Part shown: one piece after another, positions 8,317 through 16,831 of the stretch
Position numbering within the stretch: position 1 is the first letter of the stretch
Layout of the letters: every line of letters starts with the position of its first letter
DNA from: Spirochaetes bacterium GWB1_60_80
GTDB taxonomy: Bacteria; Spirochaetota; Spirochaetia; Treponematales; UBA12059
Direction: 5' to 3'
DNA length: 64,000 bases
NCBI GenBank assembly: GCA_001829185.1
Contig: MIAR01000041.1
Location: forward strand, 90,625 to 154,624
Made by a program: the position numbers and the translations under genes
Notes under the pieces: model-generated
What the model was told of the DNA's origin: nothing
The model's input: only the letters and a program-made list of their open reading frames with translations
The model's database searches: none

Positions 8317-9129
8317 ATGCAAACCATCTATCAAGTCGATGCCTTTACCGACCGGGCCTTCAGCGGCAATCCGGCCGCGGTCTGCCTGCTTGACGCCGAC
8401 CAGCCGGACAGTTGGATGCAAAGCGTGGCCATGGAAATGAACCTGTCCGAAACGGCCTTCCTGCGGCCGGAGGGCGAGCGCTGGCGCATCCGCTGGTTTA
8501 CGCCGGACATGGAAGAAGAGTTGTGCGGACACGCCACCCTGGCTAGCGCCCATATTCTGTGGGAGCAGGGCCTGTTGACCAGGGACGCAACAGCGGCCTT
8601 CGCTTCGCGCAGCGGTCCGCTTGGCGCCCGCCTGGAGGCTGACGGCAGTATCGTGCTCGACTTCCCGGCCGAGCCGGCTAGTGCCCGGCCGCTGCCGGAT
8701 TGGCTGCCCGGCGTCTTGGGCTTGCCACCGGCGGCTGTTCTTTGGGTCGGCCGCAACCGCCTCGATTACCTGCTTGAGCTGTCCGACGCCGCCCTGGTGC
8801 GCCGCCTGACGCCCGACTTCGCAGCGCTGCGTGCCTTAGCGGCGCCAGAGCCCTTCCGCGGCGTCATCGTCACCTCCCGAGGTGACGCCGCCGACTATGA
8901 TTGCGTGTCGCGCTTTTTCAGCACTGAGCCGTCGGTGCCGGAAGACCCGGTTACCGGCTCGGCGCACTGCTGCATCGGGCCGTATTGGGCTGGCCGCCTG
9001 GGTAAGGCCAAACTGCTGGCCTATCAAGCCTCCGCCCGCGGCGGCGTGCTGCGCCTAGCCATGAAGGGGCCGCGGGTGGAACTGGGCGGCCGGGCGGTCA
9101 CCGTCCTCCAAGGTAGCCTGCTGGCCTGA
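8317..9129 (+). CDS. PhzF family epimerase/isomerase
   Basis: 270 residues, the usual length for the PhzF/diaminopimelate-epimerase-like fold with two pseudo-symmetric lobes. Diagnostic stretches are VDAFTDRAFSGNPAAVC at the N-terminus, the catalytic glutamate context MNLSETAFL near residue 43, RWFTPDMEEELCGHAT near residue 65, and EDPVTGSAHCCIGPYWAG near residue 210. Members of this family isomerise small aromatic or amino-acid-derived substrates; most, like this one, sit outside phenazine loci and have no known substrate. It is divergent from the B12 riboswitch and stands alone, with a predicted leaderless promoter. Confidence 0.93.
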   Translation: MQTIYQVDAFTDRAFSGNPAAVCLLDADQPDSWMQSVAMEMNLSETAFLRPEGERWRIRWFTPDMEEELCGHATLASAHILWEQGLLTRDATAAFASRSGPLGARLEADGSIVLDFPAEPASARPLPDWLPGVLGLPPAAVLWVGRNRLDYLLELSDAALVRRLTPDFAALRALAAPEPFRGVIVTSRGDAADYDCVSRFFSTEPSVPEDPVTGSAHCCIGPYWAGRLGKAKLLAYQASARGGVLRLAMKGPRVELGGRAVTVLQGSLLA

Positions 9130-9141
9130 GGCTGTGCCGCG

Positions 9142-10245
9142 TTAAGGCAGGCGGATTTCCAGGATGGTCGGCAGGTGGTCAGAAATGTGCAGAGTATCCG
9201 CCTGGCGGACGCGATAGCCGCGCGGCTCCAGGTCGTCCGAAATAAAGTAATAATCCAGCACCCGGTCCGGTTCGGCCGCGATGTTCGGGAAATGCGTCAG
9301 GTAGCTGCGCCAGTCGGGGCCGTCCACCTGTTCTAGGGTGGGGTAGCCGCGGTAGAGGGCGTAGAGCCGGCTGATTTCGGTTTCCGGCTTGAACATTGGC
9401 TGTTCGGCCGCCGGCAGCCGGCTGTAGGACAAGCCGGGCGGCACCAGGTTGAAGTCGCCGGCGATGGCAAAGGCCCGTCCGGCGCTGGTGGTTTGAGCCA
9501 GGAGCCCGAGCACATAGTCGACCTGACGCTCCATGGTGTCCGAGCCTTGGGCAAAGGCGTCCAGGTGGGTGCTCATCAGCGACAATTCGCCGCCGCCCGA
9601 TATCGGCAGAATGGCTTCAAGGACAGCGCGTTTGAAGTTGAGTTGGGTGGTGATGGGGTCGCCGGGCATCTGCGGCAACTGGTGTCGCGCGGCGCGGTCG
9701 ATCCGGTACTTGGAGATGATGGCCAGCTTCATGCCGGCGCTGCCCATAATGCGCGGGTGGGGCACAAAGGCCGCCCGCCAGTACCAGGCCTCGCACCAGA
9801 AGGCGTATTCCGGCGGCAGCGCTTGCATGAGCCGTTCCACTTGGTTCTCGCGGTCGGTACTCGAGGAGCCGTCGTGCAGTTCCTGCAGGACGATGACGTC
9901 CGGATTTTCGTCCAGGATGACGCGCAGGGTTTCCCCCCAGGTGACTTCGATATCGGTTCGGCTCGGCCGATTGTCCGGCCCGGAGCCGTCCCACTCGTCG
10001 TAGAAGAAGACGTAGTTCTTGCCGGCCATGTACTGGACGTTCCAGTTGAGCAGCTTGATGGTCTGCCCCGGCTGCAGGCTCGGCGCCGTCTCGGCTTGGC
10101 CGGCCGGGAGTCGGCTATGAACCGTTTCGGCCTGGACCGCTCTGGGGTGATAGGTGCTGAACCAGAAAAGCGCCACCAGGGCGACCAAGCTAGCCGCCAC
10201 AATAAGCAGAACCTTCAATAATTTCCGACCGCCGGACTTCTTCAT
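9142..10245 (-). CDS. Membrane-anchored endonuclease/exonuclease/phosphatase family protein
   Basis: 367 residues. A single N-terminal transmembrane segment (about residues 9-28) places the catalytic domain outside the cytoplasm. The EEP fold is shown by LLNWNVQYMAG near residue 65, the metal-binding glutamate in VIVLQELHDG, the ST(H)LDAFAQG strand-loop, AGDFNLVPPG, and the C-terminal ISDHLPTILEI with its catalytic histidine. This family includes nucleases, sphingomyelinase-like phosphodiesterases and inositol phosphatases; the exact substrate cannot be deduced. The start is supported by a GGGGAGG Shine-Dalgarno. It converges with phzF, leaving 12 bases between them. Confidence 0.88.
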   Translation of the reverse strand: MKKSGGRKLLKVLLIVAASLVALVALFWFSTYHPRAVQAETVHSRLPAGQAETAPSLQPGQTIKLLNWNVQYMAGKNYVFFYDEWDGSGPDNRPSRTDIEVTWGETLRVILDENPDVIVLQELHDGSSSTDRENQVERLMQALPPEYAFWCEAWYWRAAFVPHPRIMGSAGMKLAIISKYRIDRAARHQLPQMPGDPITTQLNFKRAVLEAILPISGGGELSLMSTHLDAFAQGSDTMERQVDYVLGLLAQTTSAGRAFAIAGDFNLVPPGLSYSRLPAAEQPMFKPETEISRLYALYRGYPTLEQVDGPDWRSYLTHFPNIAAEPDRVLDYYFISDDLEPRGYRVRQADTLHISDHLPTILEIRLP

Positions 10246-10286
10246 GCTGCCTCCCCGATAGCGCGTAGGGTTGCGTTATCGGGCTA

Positions 10287-10315
10287 ATTTTCCGGCATCA
10301 ACGCAGCCTTGTCAA
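10287..10315 (-). promoter_or_regulatory. Predicted promoter of the exported EEP-family gene
   Basis: TTGACA (perfect -35), 17-nt spacer, GAAAAT. The leader to ATG 10245 is about 35 nt and contains the Shine-Dalgarno. Confidence 0.5.
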
Positions 10316-10353
10316 GACTGGTTATACCAGGTTGACAAGGCCGGGCGCGGGGC

Positions 10354-10404
10354 GGCTGGCTTAAGGCCGGCTACGGGCTACGGGCTGCGGGCTGGCTTAA
10401 GGCC
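10354..10404. repeat. Short intergenic direct repeat flanking heptad units
   Basis: A 15-bp sequence (GGCTGGCTTAAGGCC) occurs at 10354-10368 and 10390-10404, separated by three 7-bp units (GGCTACG, GGCTACG, GGCTGCG). It lies at the 3' end of the neighbouring lipoprotein gene. The unit resembles the heptads at 15663. Confidence 0.8.
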
Positions 10405-11578
10405 AGACGACGCTCAGGTCAAAGATGGCCGCCGGGCTGAGCGGCCAGGCGATGGCGGTCAGGTCGCCGAGGGCGGCCGCCGAGTACAGGCCGCTGGTCA
10501 GCTCGGTGACGTCGCCGTTAGCCACGTAGCCGGTTTCATTGGAATAAGCGATCGGGTTGTCCAGCTCCAGCATGAACATCAGGTTGTCCAGGGCGGTGCT
10601 GGTTGGATTGGCCGCGCGCCAAGTGATGAGGTCGGCCAGGAAGTCAGCGGCCGACACCGAAGCGTCATCCCAACCGATGCCGGCGGTGGTCAGGTCGGCC
10701 TGGACAGCGGTATTGCCAGCTAAATTCACCCAGGCGTGGACGATGTTCAGGAAGGCCTGGTCGATGGCGACGGAGGCATCCGGCTCGGTGGTTTGGGTGG
10801 CCAACGGGAAGTACAGCTCGGTTCTGGCCAAGCTGCCATCGGCTGAGACAGCGGCGCGGTACATGTAAACGTGGTTAGCAGCATAGTCGGTAAAGGCGGC
10901 CAGGTCATCGTTCGGATCGAAGACAAAGTGGTAGCCCAGACCGCCGGCCACGTCGACGCCGTCATCGGCGTAGGCGCCGTGGTAATACAGGCTGGTCGGA
11001 TGGGTGTCAGCTTCCACGCCGACGGCCAGGACGGCCGAGAAGTCCAGCACCGGAACCGCGATGGTCTCATCATAGCTGACCAACAGGCTCTCGATATGGT
11101 TGGCGCCGGCGGCCGGGCTGGGGCTAAGGGCGTTATTATAGTAGATTTGGCCCTTTACTAGGCCCTTGTTGTAGCTTATTACCAGGTAGGGCTCTGCGGC
11201 CGTGTCGTCTTTGAAAATTTCCAGCCACTTGGCAAAGGTGCGGCTGGCATCAAAGCTGACCTCCAGGCGCTGGCCGTCCATGAGGGGCATGGTGACGCTG
11301 TCCGCGATAGGATTAGCGCCGATGGTGTCAATAAACAGGTAGGTTTGGGCCAGGACGGCGGCAGCCGTGTCCAGGCTGGAGCGGAAAGGCTCGAAGACGG
11401 CGTCGGATGACGGCACGCCGGTGGCGCGGCTGAGATCGCTGGTTAGGGCGGCCGGGATAGTCATGGTCGGCTTGGCTAATTCCGGTGTCGGGTTGAAGAG
11501 ACTATCCAGCCAGGCGCAGCCGCTTAACAGGACGGCGACACCTAGTAGGCCGACGAAAATGATGCGTGACTGTTTCAT
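10397..11578 (-). CDS. Predicted lipoprotein of unknown function
   Basis: 393 residues. A short signal peptide ends in the lipobox LLSGC (Cys 21), so the mature protein should be lipid-anchored. No family was recognised. The remainder is soluble, acidic and low in cysteine, with alternating beta-rich stretches (for example the VSFDASRTF and YYHGAYADDGVDVAGG regions) and no transmembrane segment. The start is supported by a strong AAGGAGG Shine-Dalgarno 5 bases upstream. It is monocistronic, divergent from the NlpC/P60 gene and preceded by its own promoter. Its C-terminus overlaps the repeat at 10390. Confidence 0.8.
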   Translation of the reverse strand: MKQSRIIFVGLLGVAVLLSGCAWLDSLFNPTPELAKPTMTIPAALTSDLSRATGVPSSDAVFEPFRSSLDTAAAVLAQTYLFIDTIGANPIADSVTMPLMDGQRLEVSFDASRTFAKWLEIFKDDTAAEPYLVISYNKGLVKGQIYYNNALSPSPAAGANHIESLLVSYDETIAVPVLDFSAVLAVGVEADTHPTSLYYHGAYADDGVDVAGGLGYHFVFDPNDDLAAFTDYAANHVYMYRAAVSADGSLARTELYFPLATQTTEPDASVAIDQAFLNIVHAWVNLAGNTAVQADLTTAGIGWDDASVSAADFLADLITWRAANPTSTALDNLMFMLELDNPIAYSNETGYVANGDVTELTSGLYSAAALGDLTAIAWPLSPAAIFDLSVVWP

Positions 11579-11629
11579 GAAACCTCCTTGGGACCGACCA
11601 ACGCGGCGGTTGACGGCCTCGTCCTTCAG

Positions 11630-11659
11630 AGTATAGCGTCGTGCCGATCATTTTTCCAA
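11630..11659 (-). promoter_or_regulatory. Predicted promoter of the 393-residue lipoprotein
   Basis: TTGGAA, 18-nt spacer, TATACT. It gives an approximately 45-nt leader with a Shine-Dalgarno, unlike the divergent leaderless promoter next to it. Confidence 0.55.
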
Positions 11660-11675
11660 ACAATCACCCCGATCT

Positions 11676-11704
11676 TTGAAATGATCGTCATTTTGTTCTA
11701 TAGT
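11676..11704 (+). promoter_or_regulatory. Predicted leaderless promoter of the NlpC/P60 gene
   Basis: TTGAAA, 17-nt spacer, TATAGT, then 7 nt to ATG 11712 with no Shine-Dalgarno. Confidence 0.65.
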
Positions 11705-11711
11705 ACTGGCC

Positions 11712-12713
11712 ATGAGAAACAAATTCTTGACGGTTTTATGGTTCGTGGCCGCTTTAGCCAGCGCCCAGACTGGCGAAGCGGCAATACGGCAGCACATCAT
11801 CGACGTGGCCCGTAAGTATTTGGGCGTGCCCTACGTTTATGGCGCCATGTCGCCGCGGGCTTTTGATTGTTCCGGCTTCGTGGGCTACGTCTATCGCGAG
11901 GCCGCCGGCCTGGTGGTGCCGCGGGTATCGCGCGATTTCATGCAAGCCGGACGTTCCGTTTCGCTGCAAGCCGCCTTGCCGGGCGACGTGATGGTCTTTG
12001 ATACGGTCGGTGGCCGGGCCAGCCACGTGGCCATCTACCTGGGCAACAATCAGTTCATCCATGCCGCCTCGGCGACCAACAGTTCCGGCGTCATCATCTC
12101 GTCGATGAACGAGCGCTATTACGCGCCGCGGCTGCTGTCAGTGCGGCGTTTTCCGCTACCGCCGACGCCGCCGGGAGCCGGCGCGACTGCCCCGCCGGCT
12201 GGTGCGGCTTCCCCCGGTCCGGCTCAGGCCGCCGCTCCGGCCCTCACTCCCGGTGGCGGTTCCGGCAGTGGCTTGCCGCTAGCCGCAGCGGCGCCGGTCA
12301 TCCCCTCCGCTAGCGGCGGCACAAGCACCGGCGGTGCCGTGGCCGATCAAGCCGCCCTGGCCGCCGCCGCCGCCTTGGCGTCTACCGAAGTGGTTATCGC
12401 CGACATCGGTTTCGACATCCCGGCCACTCGTACCACCTATGTCGACCCCATCCCCACCAGCGTCGGCACCGAACTGGCCTTCACGGTGCGCAATACCTCC
12501 GGCCGCTCCGGCCGCTTTGTGGTTGTCTTCTATAAAATGGATCCGCGCCGCAATATCGGCGTCGAGATCCACCGCCAGCTGGTTACCATGGATAACAACG
12601 CCTATTACTCGCTGCCGTCGTACCGCTTCGTCGAGACTGGCCGCTACCGCCTGATCGTCAAGGACAACTCAAACAACCAGCTGATGGAGAGGATTTTTAC
12701 CGTTCAGGAATAA
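11712..12713 (+). CDS. Secreted NlpC/P60 (C40) cell-wall hydrolase
   Basis: 333 residues. A signal peptide of about 18-20 residues is followed by an NlpC/P60 cysteine peptidase domain (about 22-150), which cuts peptide bonds in peptidoglycan stems. Catalytic Cys53 lies in FDCSGFVGY, His105 in ASHVAIYLG, and the third polar residue is His117 in FIHAAS. A Pro/Ala/Gly-rich linker spans about 150-225. The C-terminal domain of about 100 residues is beta-rich and not recognised; it may bind the wall or envelope. The gene stands alone with a predicted leaderless promoter. Confidence 0.92.
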   Translation: MRNKFLTVLWFVAALASAQTGEAAIRQHIIDVARKYLGVPYVYGAMSPRAFDCSGFVGYVYREAAGLVVPRVSRDFMQAGRSVSLQAALPGDVMVFDTVGGRASHVAIYLGNNQFIHAASATNSSGVIISSMNERYYAPRLLSVRRFPLPPTPPGAGATAPPAGAASPGPAQAAAPALTPGGGSGSGLPLAAAAPVIPSASGGTSTGGAVADQAALAAAAALASTEVVIADIGFDIPATRTTYVDPIPTSVGTELAFTVRNTSGRSGRFVVVFYKMDPRRNIGVEIHRQLVTMDNNAYYSLPSYRFVETGRYRLIVKDNSNNQLMERIFTVQE

Positions 12714-12753
12714 GGTCAAGGCCAGTGCTATAGCCCCGTGCGGTGGCCGGCGT

Positions 12754-13470
12754 TCAAACCGGGACCAGCAGCTGGCGTTGCGCGGCACTGAGCAGGCACC
12801 ACTCGCCGGGCGCCAGTCCCAAGGCCGCGAGCGTCAGGCCACCGATGGCATCGCGGGCCAGCGCCGTGCAGTGGTTGCCGGCGGCGGCTATCATCCGGCG
12901 CACCTGGTGGTATTTCCCCTGGTCGATGCTCAATTCCAGGCTGTGCGATCCGGTCTGTACGCACTCCAGCGCCCGCAATGGGCCAGGTTCATCCAGCAAT
13001 TGCACGCCGGCCAACAGCAAGGCTAACAGAGCCGGTTCTACCGGGCGATCAACACCGACCCGGTAAGTCTTGGCTTGATGTTTCTTGGGCGACGACTGGG
13101 CGTGGATGAATTGGCCGTCGTCGGATAACAAGAGCAAGCCGCCGGTATCCTGATCGAGGCGACCGACCGGTTGGATGTCGCGGTTGACGAAGCGTTCGGG
13201 CAGCAGGCTCAGCACCGACGGGTGGTGGACCGGCTTGCGCGAGCATTCGTAGCCGGTCGGCTTGTTCATGGCCAGGTAGAGGTGCTCGAGGTACTCGAAG
13301 TCCTGGTCGTCGAGGCTGAAATACAGCCCGGCGGGGTCGAATTCCGCGGACCAGTTATCGACCAGGTGGCCGCCGATGCTGACCAGGCCGTCGGCGATGA
13401 TGGCGCGGCAGGTTTTCCGCGAGCCAATTCCCTGTGATTGCAGAATCCGGTCCAGGCTGATGGTTTTCAT
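12754..13470 (-). CDS. rsuA: 16S rRNA pseudouridine synthase, RsuA/RluB family
   Basis: 238 residues. An N-terminal S4 RNA-binding domain (DRILQSQGIGSRKTCRAII, about 5-60) is followed by the pseudouridine synthase domain. The catalytic aspartate lies in GRLDQDTGGLLLLSDDG near residue 105, and the KTYRV and KYHQVRRMIAAAGNH motifs are intact. Length and S4 architecture fit RsuA, which makes pseudouridine 516 in 16S rRNA, better than RluE; the two cannot be fully separated by eye. It stands alone, with a predicted leaderless promoter 6 nt before its ATG. A MITE copy lies 95 bases upstream. Confidence 0.9.
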   Translation of the reverse strand: MKTISLDRILQSQGIGSRKTCRAIIADGLVSIGGHLVDNWSAEFDPAGLYFSLDDQDFEYLEHLYLAMNKPTGYECSRKPVHHPSVLSLLPERFVNRDIQPVGRLDQDTGGLLLLSDDGQFIHAQSSPKKHQAKTYRVGVDRPVEPALLALLLAGVQLLDEPGPLRALECVQTGSHSLELSIDQGKYHQVRRMIAAAGNHCTALARDAIGGLTLAALGLAPGEWCLLSAAQRQLLVPV

Positions 13471-13476
13471 GCTTCC

Positions 13477-13505
13477 ACTCTAGCAGACCGCCGCTCTTTA
13501 GCCAA
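13477..13505 (-). promoter_or_regulatory. Predicted leaderless promoter of rsuA
   Basis: TTGGCT, 17-nt spacer, TAGAGT, then 6 nt to ATG 13470. Confidence 0.6.
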
Positions 13506-13564
13506 CTATCTAGCCTTCAGCTGACAAGGTTGGCTGGTCGACTTAGGCTAAGGGCATGATATGT

Positions 13565-13701
13565 CTAGCAGGTTGTTGAAAAAGCCGGTTGCTTTCTCAA
13601 CAACCTTAACAATTCCTCGCATAGCTTGCGCTATGCTGCGTAATTGTACCGGCTTTTGAAGTGTTGAAAAGCCGCATCCGCGTTTTTCAACACCCTGCTA
13701 G
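13565..13701 (-). mobile_element. MITE-like element, copy 1 (129 bp plus CTAG duplication)
   Basis: The element runs 13569-13697 and is flanked by CTAG on both sides (13565-13568, 13698-13701). Its ends are inverted repeats, CAGGTTGTTGAAAAA and CAGGGTGTTGAAAAA. By eye all 129 bases match the other two copies after reverse-complementing. Three internal hairpins are visible, the central one with stem GCATAGC. It has no coding capacity. It lies directly 5' of the START-like pseudogene. Confidence 0.88.
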
Positions 13702-13718
13702 ACTCCGGGTCGGCGGCC

Positions 13719-14370
13719 TTGGGTTCATTGTACTGCCGGGTCGTACTCACGGCCTGGTTGGCTTGCGTCTTTCCGGCGCTTGCTACTGGTTCGGACTGGC
13801 GGCTATTCTTGGAGCGTTCCGCCATCCTGGTCTACGTGGACAAGGGCGGTCCTTCAGCGTATCGCGGCACTCGGGCGGGGCTGGTGGTTGAGGCCCGTTT
13901 GTCCGCCGTCATGGCCCTGATGATGGACATCCCCAACTTTACCAGCTGGATGGACAGCCGCCTGCTGGCCGAACCCATTACCGTCAGTGATCGCTTCTCT
14001 GGCTATGGCTATATGGAGCAATTCACACCCTGACCAGTCCGGCATCGGGCTGTGGTCTTCTTGTTTCAGGTCACACAGGACCCCGCGAGCCGGATCAGCG
14101 CGGTGGTACTCAGCAATGCCGCTGCCTGCCTGAAAAGCCGGGACTGGTGCGCGTACCGGCCTTTGCCAGTAGTTGCAGGTTGAGCCGCTGGGTACTGGGC
14201 AGGTACACATCGTCAATTTTTTGCGCTTTGAGCCGGGTGGGTTCTGGCGCCGTTTCTGGGCAATGCTTTTGCGGTTCATTCCGCCTGGCAGACACTGCTC
14301 AATGTAGGGACTCAGTTACGCCTGCCACGCTATCGCGACGCTAAACTGGACTACCTGGTCGAGCCGTAAG
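13719..14370 (+). pseudogene. Decayed START-domain-like secreted protein
   Basis: The first open segment (13719-14033, TTG start) encodes a signal-peptide-like stretch and then the SDWRLFLERSAILVYVD and MDIPNFTSWMDS regions, typical of START/lipid-binding-like proteins of about 200 residues. It stops early. The rest of the protein continues in other frames: VVFLFQVTQDPASRISAVV near 14050-14100, VHIVNFLRFEPGGFWRRFW near 14200-14260, and AFAVHSAWQTLLNVGTQL to a stop at about 14368. At least two frameshifts and in-frame stops separate these. Its 5' end abuts MITE copy 1, which may have cut off its promoter. The tail overlaps the 3' end of the convergent MFS gene. Confidence 0.75.
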
Positions 14371-15627
14371 CTCAATAGACTCTTTGTTGTCCTGGGGTAG
14401 GCGCAGCAAGATGGCCAGCAAGCCAACCACGCCGGAGAGCAGTAGTAGGCCCCTACCCGGCCCGAACAGTTGGCTGAACAAGCCCAGCAGCAAGGCCAAT
14501 CCGGCCGCGAACAGGGTTTCGGCTTGCGACTCGACCGAAAGCGCGGCCGCTAGTGAGTCCTGGTTCATGCGTTCGCTGACGTAGGCGATGCCCATTGGTT
14601 TGCGCAGATTTTCGATCAGATAGATACCGGCATACAAGATGATGGCCGGCAGCGACAGCCCCAACCAGTAGGCGACGCCGGACAGCAGGCCCAGGCCGAT
14701 CCCGGTAAATAGCGTCAGGTTGAGTGGCCGGGCCAGGCTTGGGAAGTGGTCGGCGAAGCGGCCGGACAGCCGGGCCGCGCCAGCCGTCAGAAAATACAAG
14801 GCCGAATAGACTAAGCCGCTCAAGATGGCGGTGCGCTCCTGGCCGCTCATGGCCAACAGGAAAGGCAGGCCGAGGGCCAGCGCCTTTAACATCGGCTGCA
14901 GGTAATCCTTGCAGGCCTTGTAATAGCCGGTGTAGAGCGCCTGGTTGGCGATGGCCCGCAGCGTGGCCGGCTGCCTAAGGCTGGTCAGCAACGAGCGGAA
15001 TACCGCCGTGAACTCGTCGGCCAGATGCGGAGCGCGGCCTTCGCGCCGGCCGTCCAGGGCGGCCGGATAGCTTAGGATCAGCAGCAGATCGAGCACATAC
15101 GGAATAATGGTAAACAGGAAGACCGGCGCGTAGGAGCCGCGCCAAAAGACCAAAGCGGCGGCGATCATGGCTGACACGGCAGCGCCGCGTTGCGACCAGG
15201 CCCGGGTATGGCCGTAGTAGTGGGTTTTCAAGCGCTGCCAGCCGCGGCTTTTCAGGTAGTCGAAGATCATCGCCTTGTGCGTGCCGGTTCGGAAGGCGTC
15301 GCCGAAGGCATAGCAAAGCATCGCTAGCAGCAGCAGCCACCAGGTCTGGCTAAAATAGAACAGCAGGAAGGAGACAATGTAGGCCAGGAAGGAAGCCACC
15401 ATGGTGCGGCGGCGGCCCAGTACGTCGGCCACCAAGCCAGAGGGGATCTCCATCAGGTTGATGAGGATCTCCCGGGCGGCGTACAGGCCGCCAATCTGCA
15501 GGAAGGTGAGACCCTTTTCCAGGAAAAAGAGCAATAAAAAGGGCTCGTAGAAGCGCAGGTCCTTGAGGAAGCCGTAGGCGCAGAATTTGTAATACTGCAG
15601 ATTCTTTTCGAATTTCTGATCGGCCAT
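14341..15627 (-). CDS. MFS transporter of unknown substrate
   Basis: 428 residues with about 12 hydrophobic segments. The A-motif-like loop GLVADVLGRRRTM lies near residue 65 and a weaker repeat (RLSGRFADHFP) in the second half; GDAFRTGTHKAMIFDYLKSRG after segment 4 resembles the branch of MFS proteins that includes tetracycline/macrolide-type permeases. No substrate is suggested. The start at 15627 has a weak AGGACGG site. It lies 69 bases downstream of the GNAT gene on the same strand, with a 28-bp heptad repeat between them, so cotranscription is possible. The 3' end overlaps the pseudogene remains. Confidence 0.85.
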   Translation of the reverse strand: MADQKFEKNLQYYKFCAYGFLKDLRFYEPFLLLFFLEKGLTFLQIGGLYAAREILINLMEIPSGLVADVLGRRRTMVASFLAYIVSFLLFYFSQTWWLLLLAMLCYAFGDAFRTGTHKAMIFDYLKSRGWQRLKTHYYGHTRAWSQRGAAVSAMIAAALVFWRGSYAPVFLFTIIPYVLDLLLILSYPAALDGRREGRAPHLADEFTAVFRSLLTSLRQPATLRAIANQALYTGYYKACKDYLQPMLKALALGLPFLLAMSGQERTAILSGLVYSALYFLTAGAARLSGRFADHFPSLARPLNLTLFTGIGLGLLSGVAYWLGLSLPAIILYAGIYLIENLRKPMGIAYVSERMNQDSLAAALSVESQAETLFAAGLALLLGLFSQLFGPGRGLLLLSGVVGLLAILLRLPQDNKESIELTARPGSPV

Positions 15628-15662
15628 GGCGCGTATTTCCGTCCTGTCCCGTCTGTTTCCTT

Positions 15663-15690
15663 CTAGCCCCTAGCCCCTAGCCCCTAGCCA
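15663..15690. repeat. Four tandem 7-bp units, CTAGCCC
   Basis: CTAGCCC is repeated three times and then followed by CTAGCCA. The repeat lies between the GNAT gene and the downstream MFS gene. On the minus strand the unit reads GGGCTAG, close to the GGGCTAC/GGGCTGC units at 10368. Confidence 0.85.
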
Positions 15691-15696
15691 CAGCGT

Positions 15697-16599
15697 CTAC
15701 AATTCCAGCGGTTTGACTTTTTTTTTGCTAAGCGGCAGTCCCGAGAAATTGAGCATGAAGCCGACGCTTTCATAAAGCCCGCGGGCATTGGTCAAGCTGT
15801 CTTCCACGGTCAGGGCAATCTCGGTGGCGGCCTTCTCGTCGAACAGCCAATCTACTGCCCTGGCCAGCAATTGTCGGCCGTAGCCTTTGTTGCGCTCGGT
15901 TTCGGCAATGCCGATGAACTGCACCTCGGCCTTGGCGGCGTCGTCTTCCAGGGCGGCCACCGAAAAGCCGAGCACCCGCTCGCCCTCGGCGACGACGTAG
16001 ATGCAGTGGCTGCCGCCGTGTAGTTGCAGCAATGCCTGGGCGCTGTAGTAGGTGTCCGGGAACAGCTGGTCGAAAAGAGTGACGAAGCTGGCATGATGCA
16101 GGCTGGTTAATTTGGTACAGGCATCGGCCGGGCAATCGATCCGGCGTGAGCGGTTCAGCTGATAGTCATGGGTGACGGTGCCCTGGGTGTAACCATGCTT
16201 GCGGTAAAAGTCGATGCCGTTATTGTTTTTGACATTTAGGAAGGCGTCCCAGCGGGTGGCGTTGGGCGGCAGTATCTGGAGCAATTCTTCGTACAAGTTG
16301 GGTGCCAGCGAGCTCCAGGCACCAGCGAAGACATGGGGACCGTGTAGCCAGACGCGTTCCAGCTCCGGGTCAAATTCGCCACCCATAGCGCCGATAATAC
16401 AAGGTCCTGAACAGGCTAGAATATAGAACATCTCGCCAGCCTCGAAGGCGGCTTGGAAGTCAGCCGTTAGATCGGCTGGCGAGTCACCCGCCCAGGAGTG
16501 CAGACAATGGCTGTTCGGTTTGAGGGAAACGAAAATGATGTTTTGGACAAGCAACGGAATATCTTCTATGCCGGCCTGCCGGAACGTAATGTTTTGCAT
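15697..16599 (-). CDS. GNAT family N-acetyltransferase, probably with two GNAT-like lobes
   Basis: 300 residues, about twice a single GNAT domain. The C-terminal half (about 150-290) has the acetyl-CoA loop in IGIAETERNKGYGRQLLARAV and the following helix, then NARGLYESVGFML, the usual beta-6/beta-7 end. The N-terminal half begins ITFRQAGIEDIPLL, the canonical GNAT start, but lacks a clear acetyl-CoA loop and may be a degenerate lobe. The start was placed at 16599 because GAAGAGG lies just upstream; a longer frame opens with GTG 16656 but has no ribosome site. The substrate is unknown. Confidence 0.85.
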   Translation of the reverse strand: MQNITFRQAGIEDIPLLVQNIIFVSLKPNSHCLHSWAGDSPADLTADFQAAFEAGEMFYILACSGPCIIGAMGGEFDPELERVWLHGPHVFAGAWSSLAPNLYEELLQILPPNATRWDAFLNVKNNNGIDFYRKHGYTQGTVTHDYQLNRSRRIDCPADACTKLTSLHHASFVTLFDQLFPDTYYSAQALLQLHGGSHCIYVVAEGERVLGFSVAALEDDAAKAEVQFIGIAETERNKGYGRQLLARAVDWLFDEKAATEIALTVEDSLTNARGLYESVGFMLNFSGLPLSKKKVKPLEL

Positions 16600-16670
16600 G
16601 AACCTCTTCCCAACATTTAACTGTAATGAATCTGCGAAATCGTCCAGAATGTACACAATTTAATGAGTCA

Positions 16671-16699
16671 AGTATAAGCACGGGCTGCTGGAATGGCAA
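16671..16699 (-). promoter_or_regulatory. Predicted promoter of the GNAT gene
   Basis: TTGCCA, 17-nt spacer, TATACT. The leader is about 65 nt and includes the Shine-Dalgarno, so this gene is not leaderless. Confidence 0.6.
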
Positions 16700-16709
16700 T
16701 TGTTTTTAC

Positions 16710-16738
16710 TTGGTTTCTGGCCAAAAATTCGTTATTAT
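16710..16738 (+). promoter_or_regulatory. Predicted promoter of the LiaF-like gene
   Basis: TTGGTT, 17-nt spacer, TATTAT. A hairpin (stem CTCGC, loop TTTT, 16748-16761) lies at the very start of the predicted 90-nt leader. It may protect the 5' end. Confidence 0.55.
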
Positions 16739-16831
16739 AGGCAGAAGCTCGCTTTTGCGAGTACATGGCCATAGCGTGGGATGATTTCGCGCTGGACGAC
16801 GCCGTCAGGGTCGGTTTGAAGGAGAATGCTG

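Noticed and set aside
12279..12572. Open frame antisense to the NlpC/P60 linker
   Set aside because: It is a mirror of the Ala/Gly/Pro-rich linker and has no start signal.
16600..16656. A 19-residue N-terminal extension of the GNAT protein from GTG 16656
   Set aside because: No ribosome site precedes the GTG, whereas ATG 16599 has GAAGAGG and begins the canonical GNAT strand.
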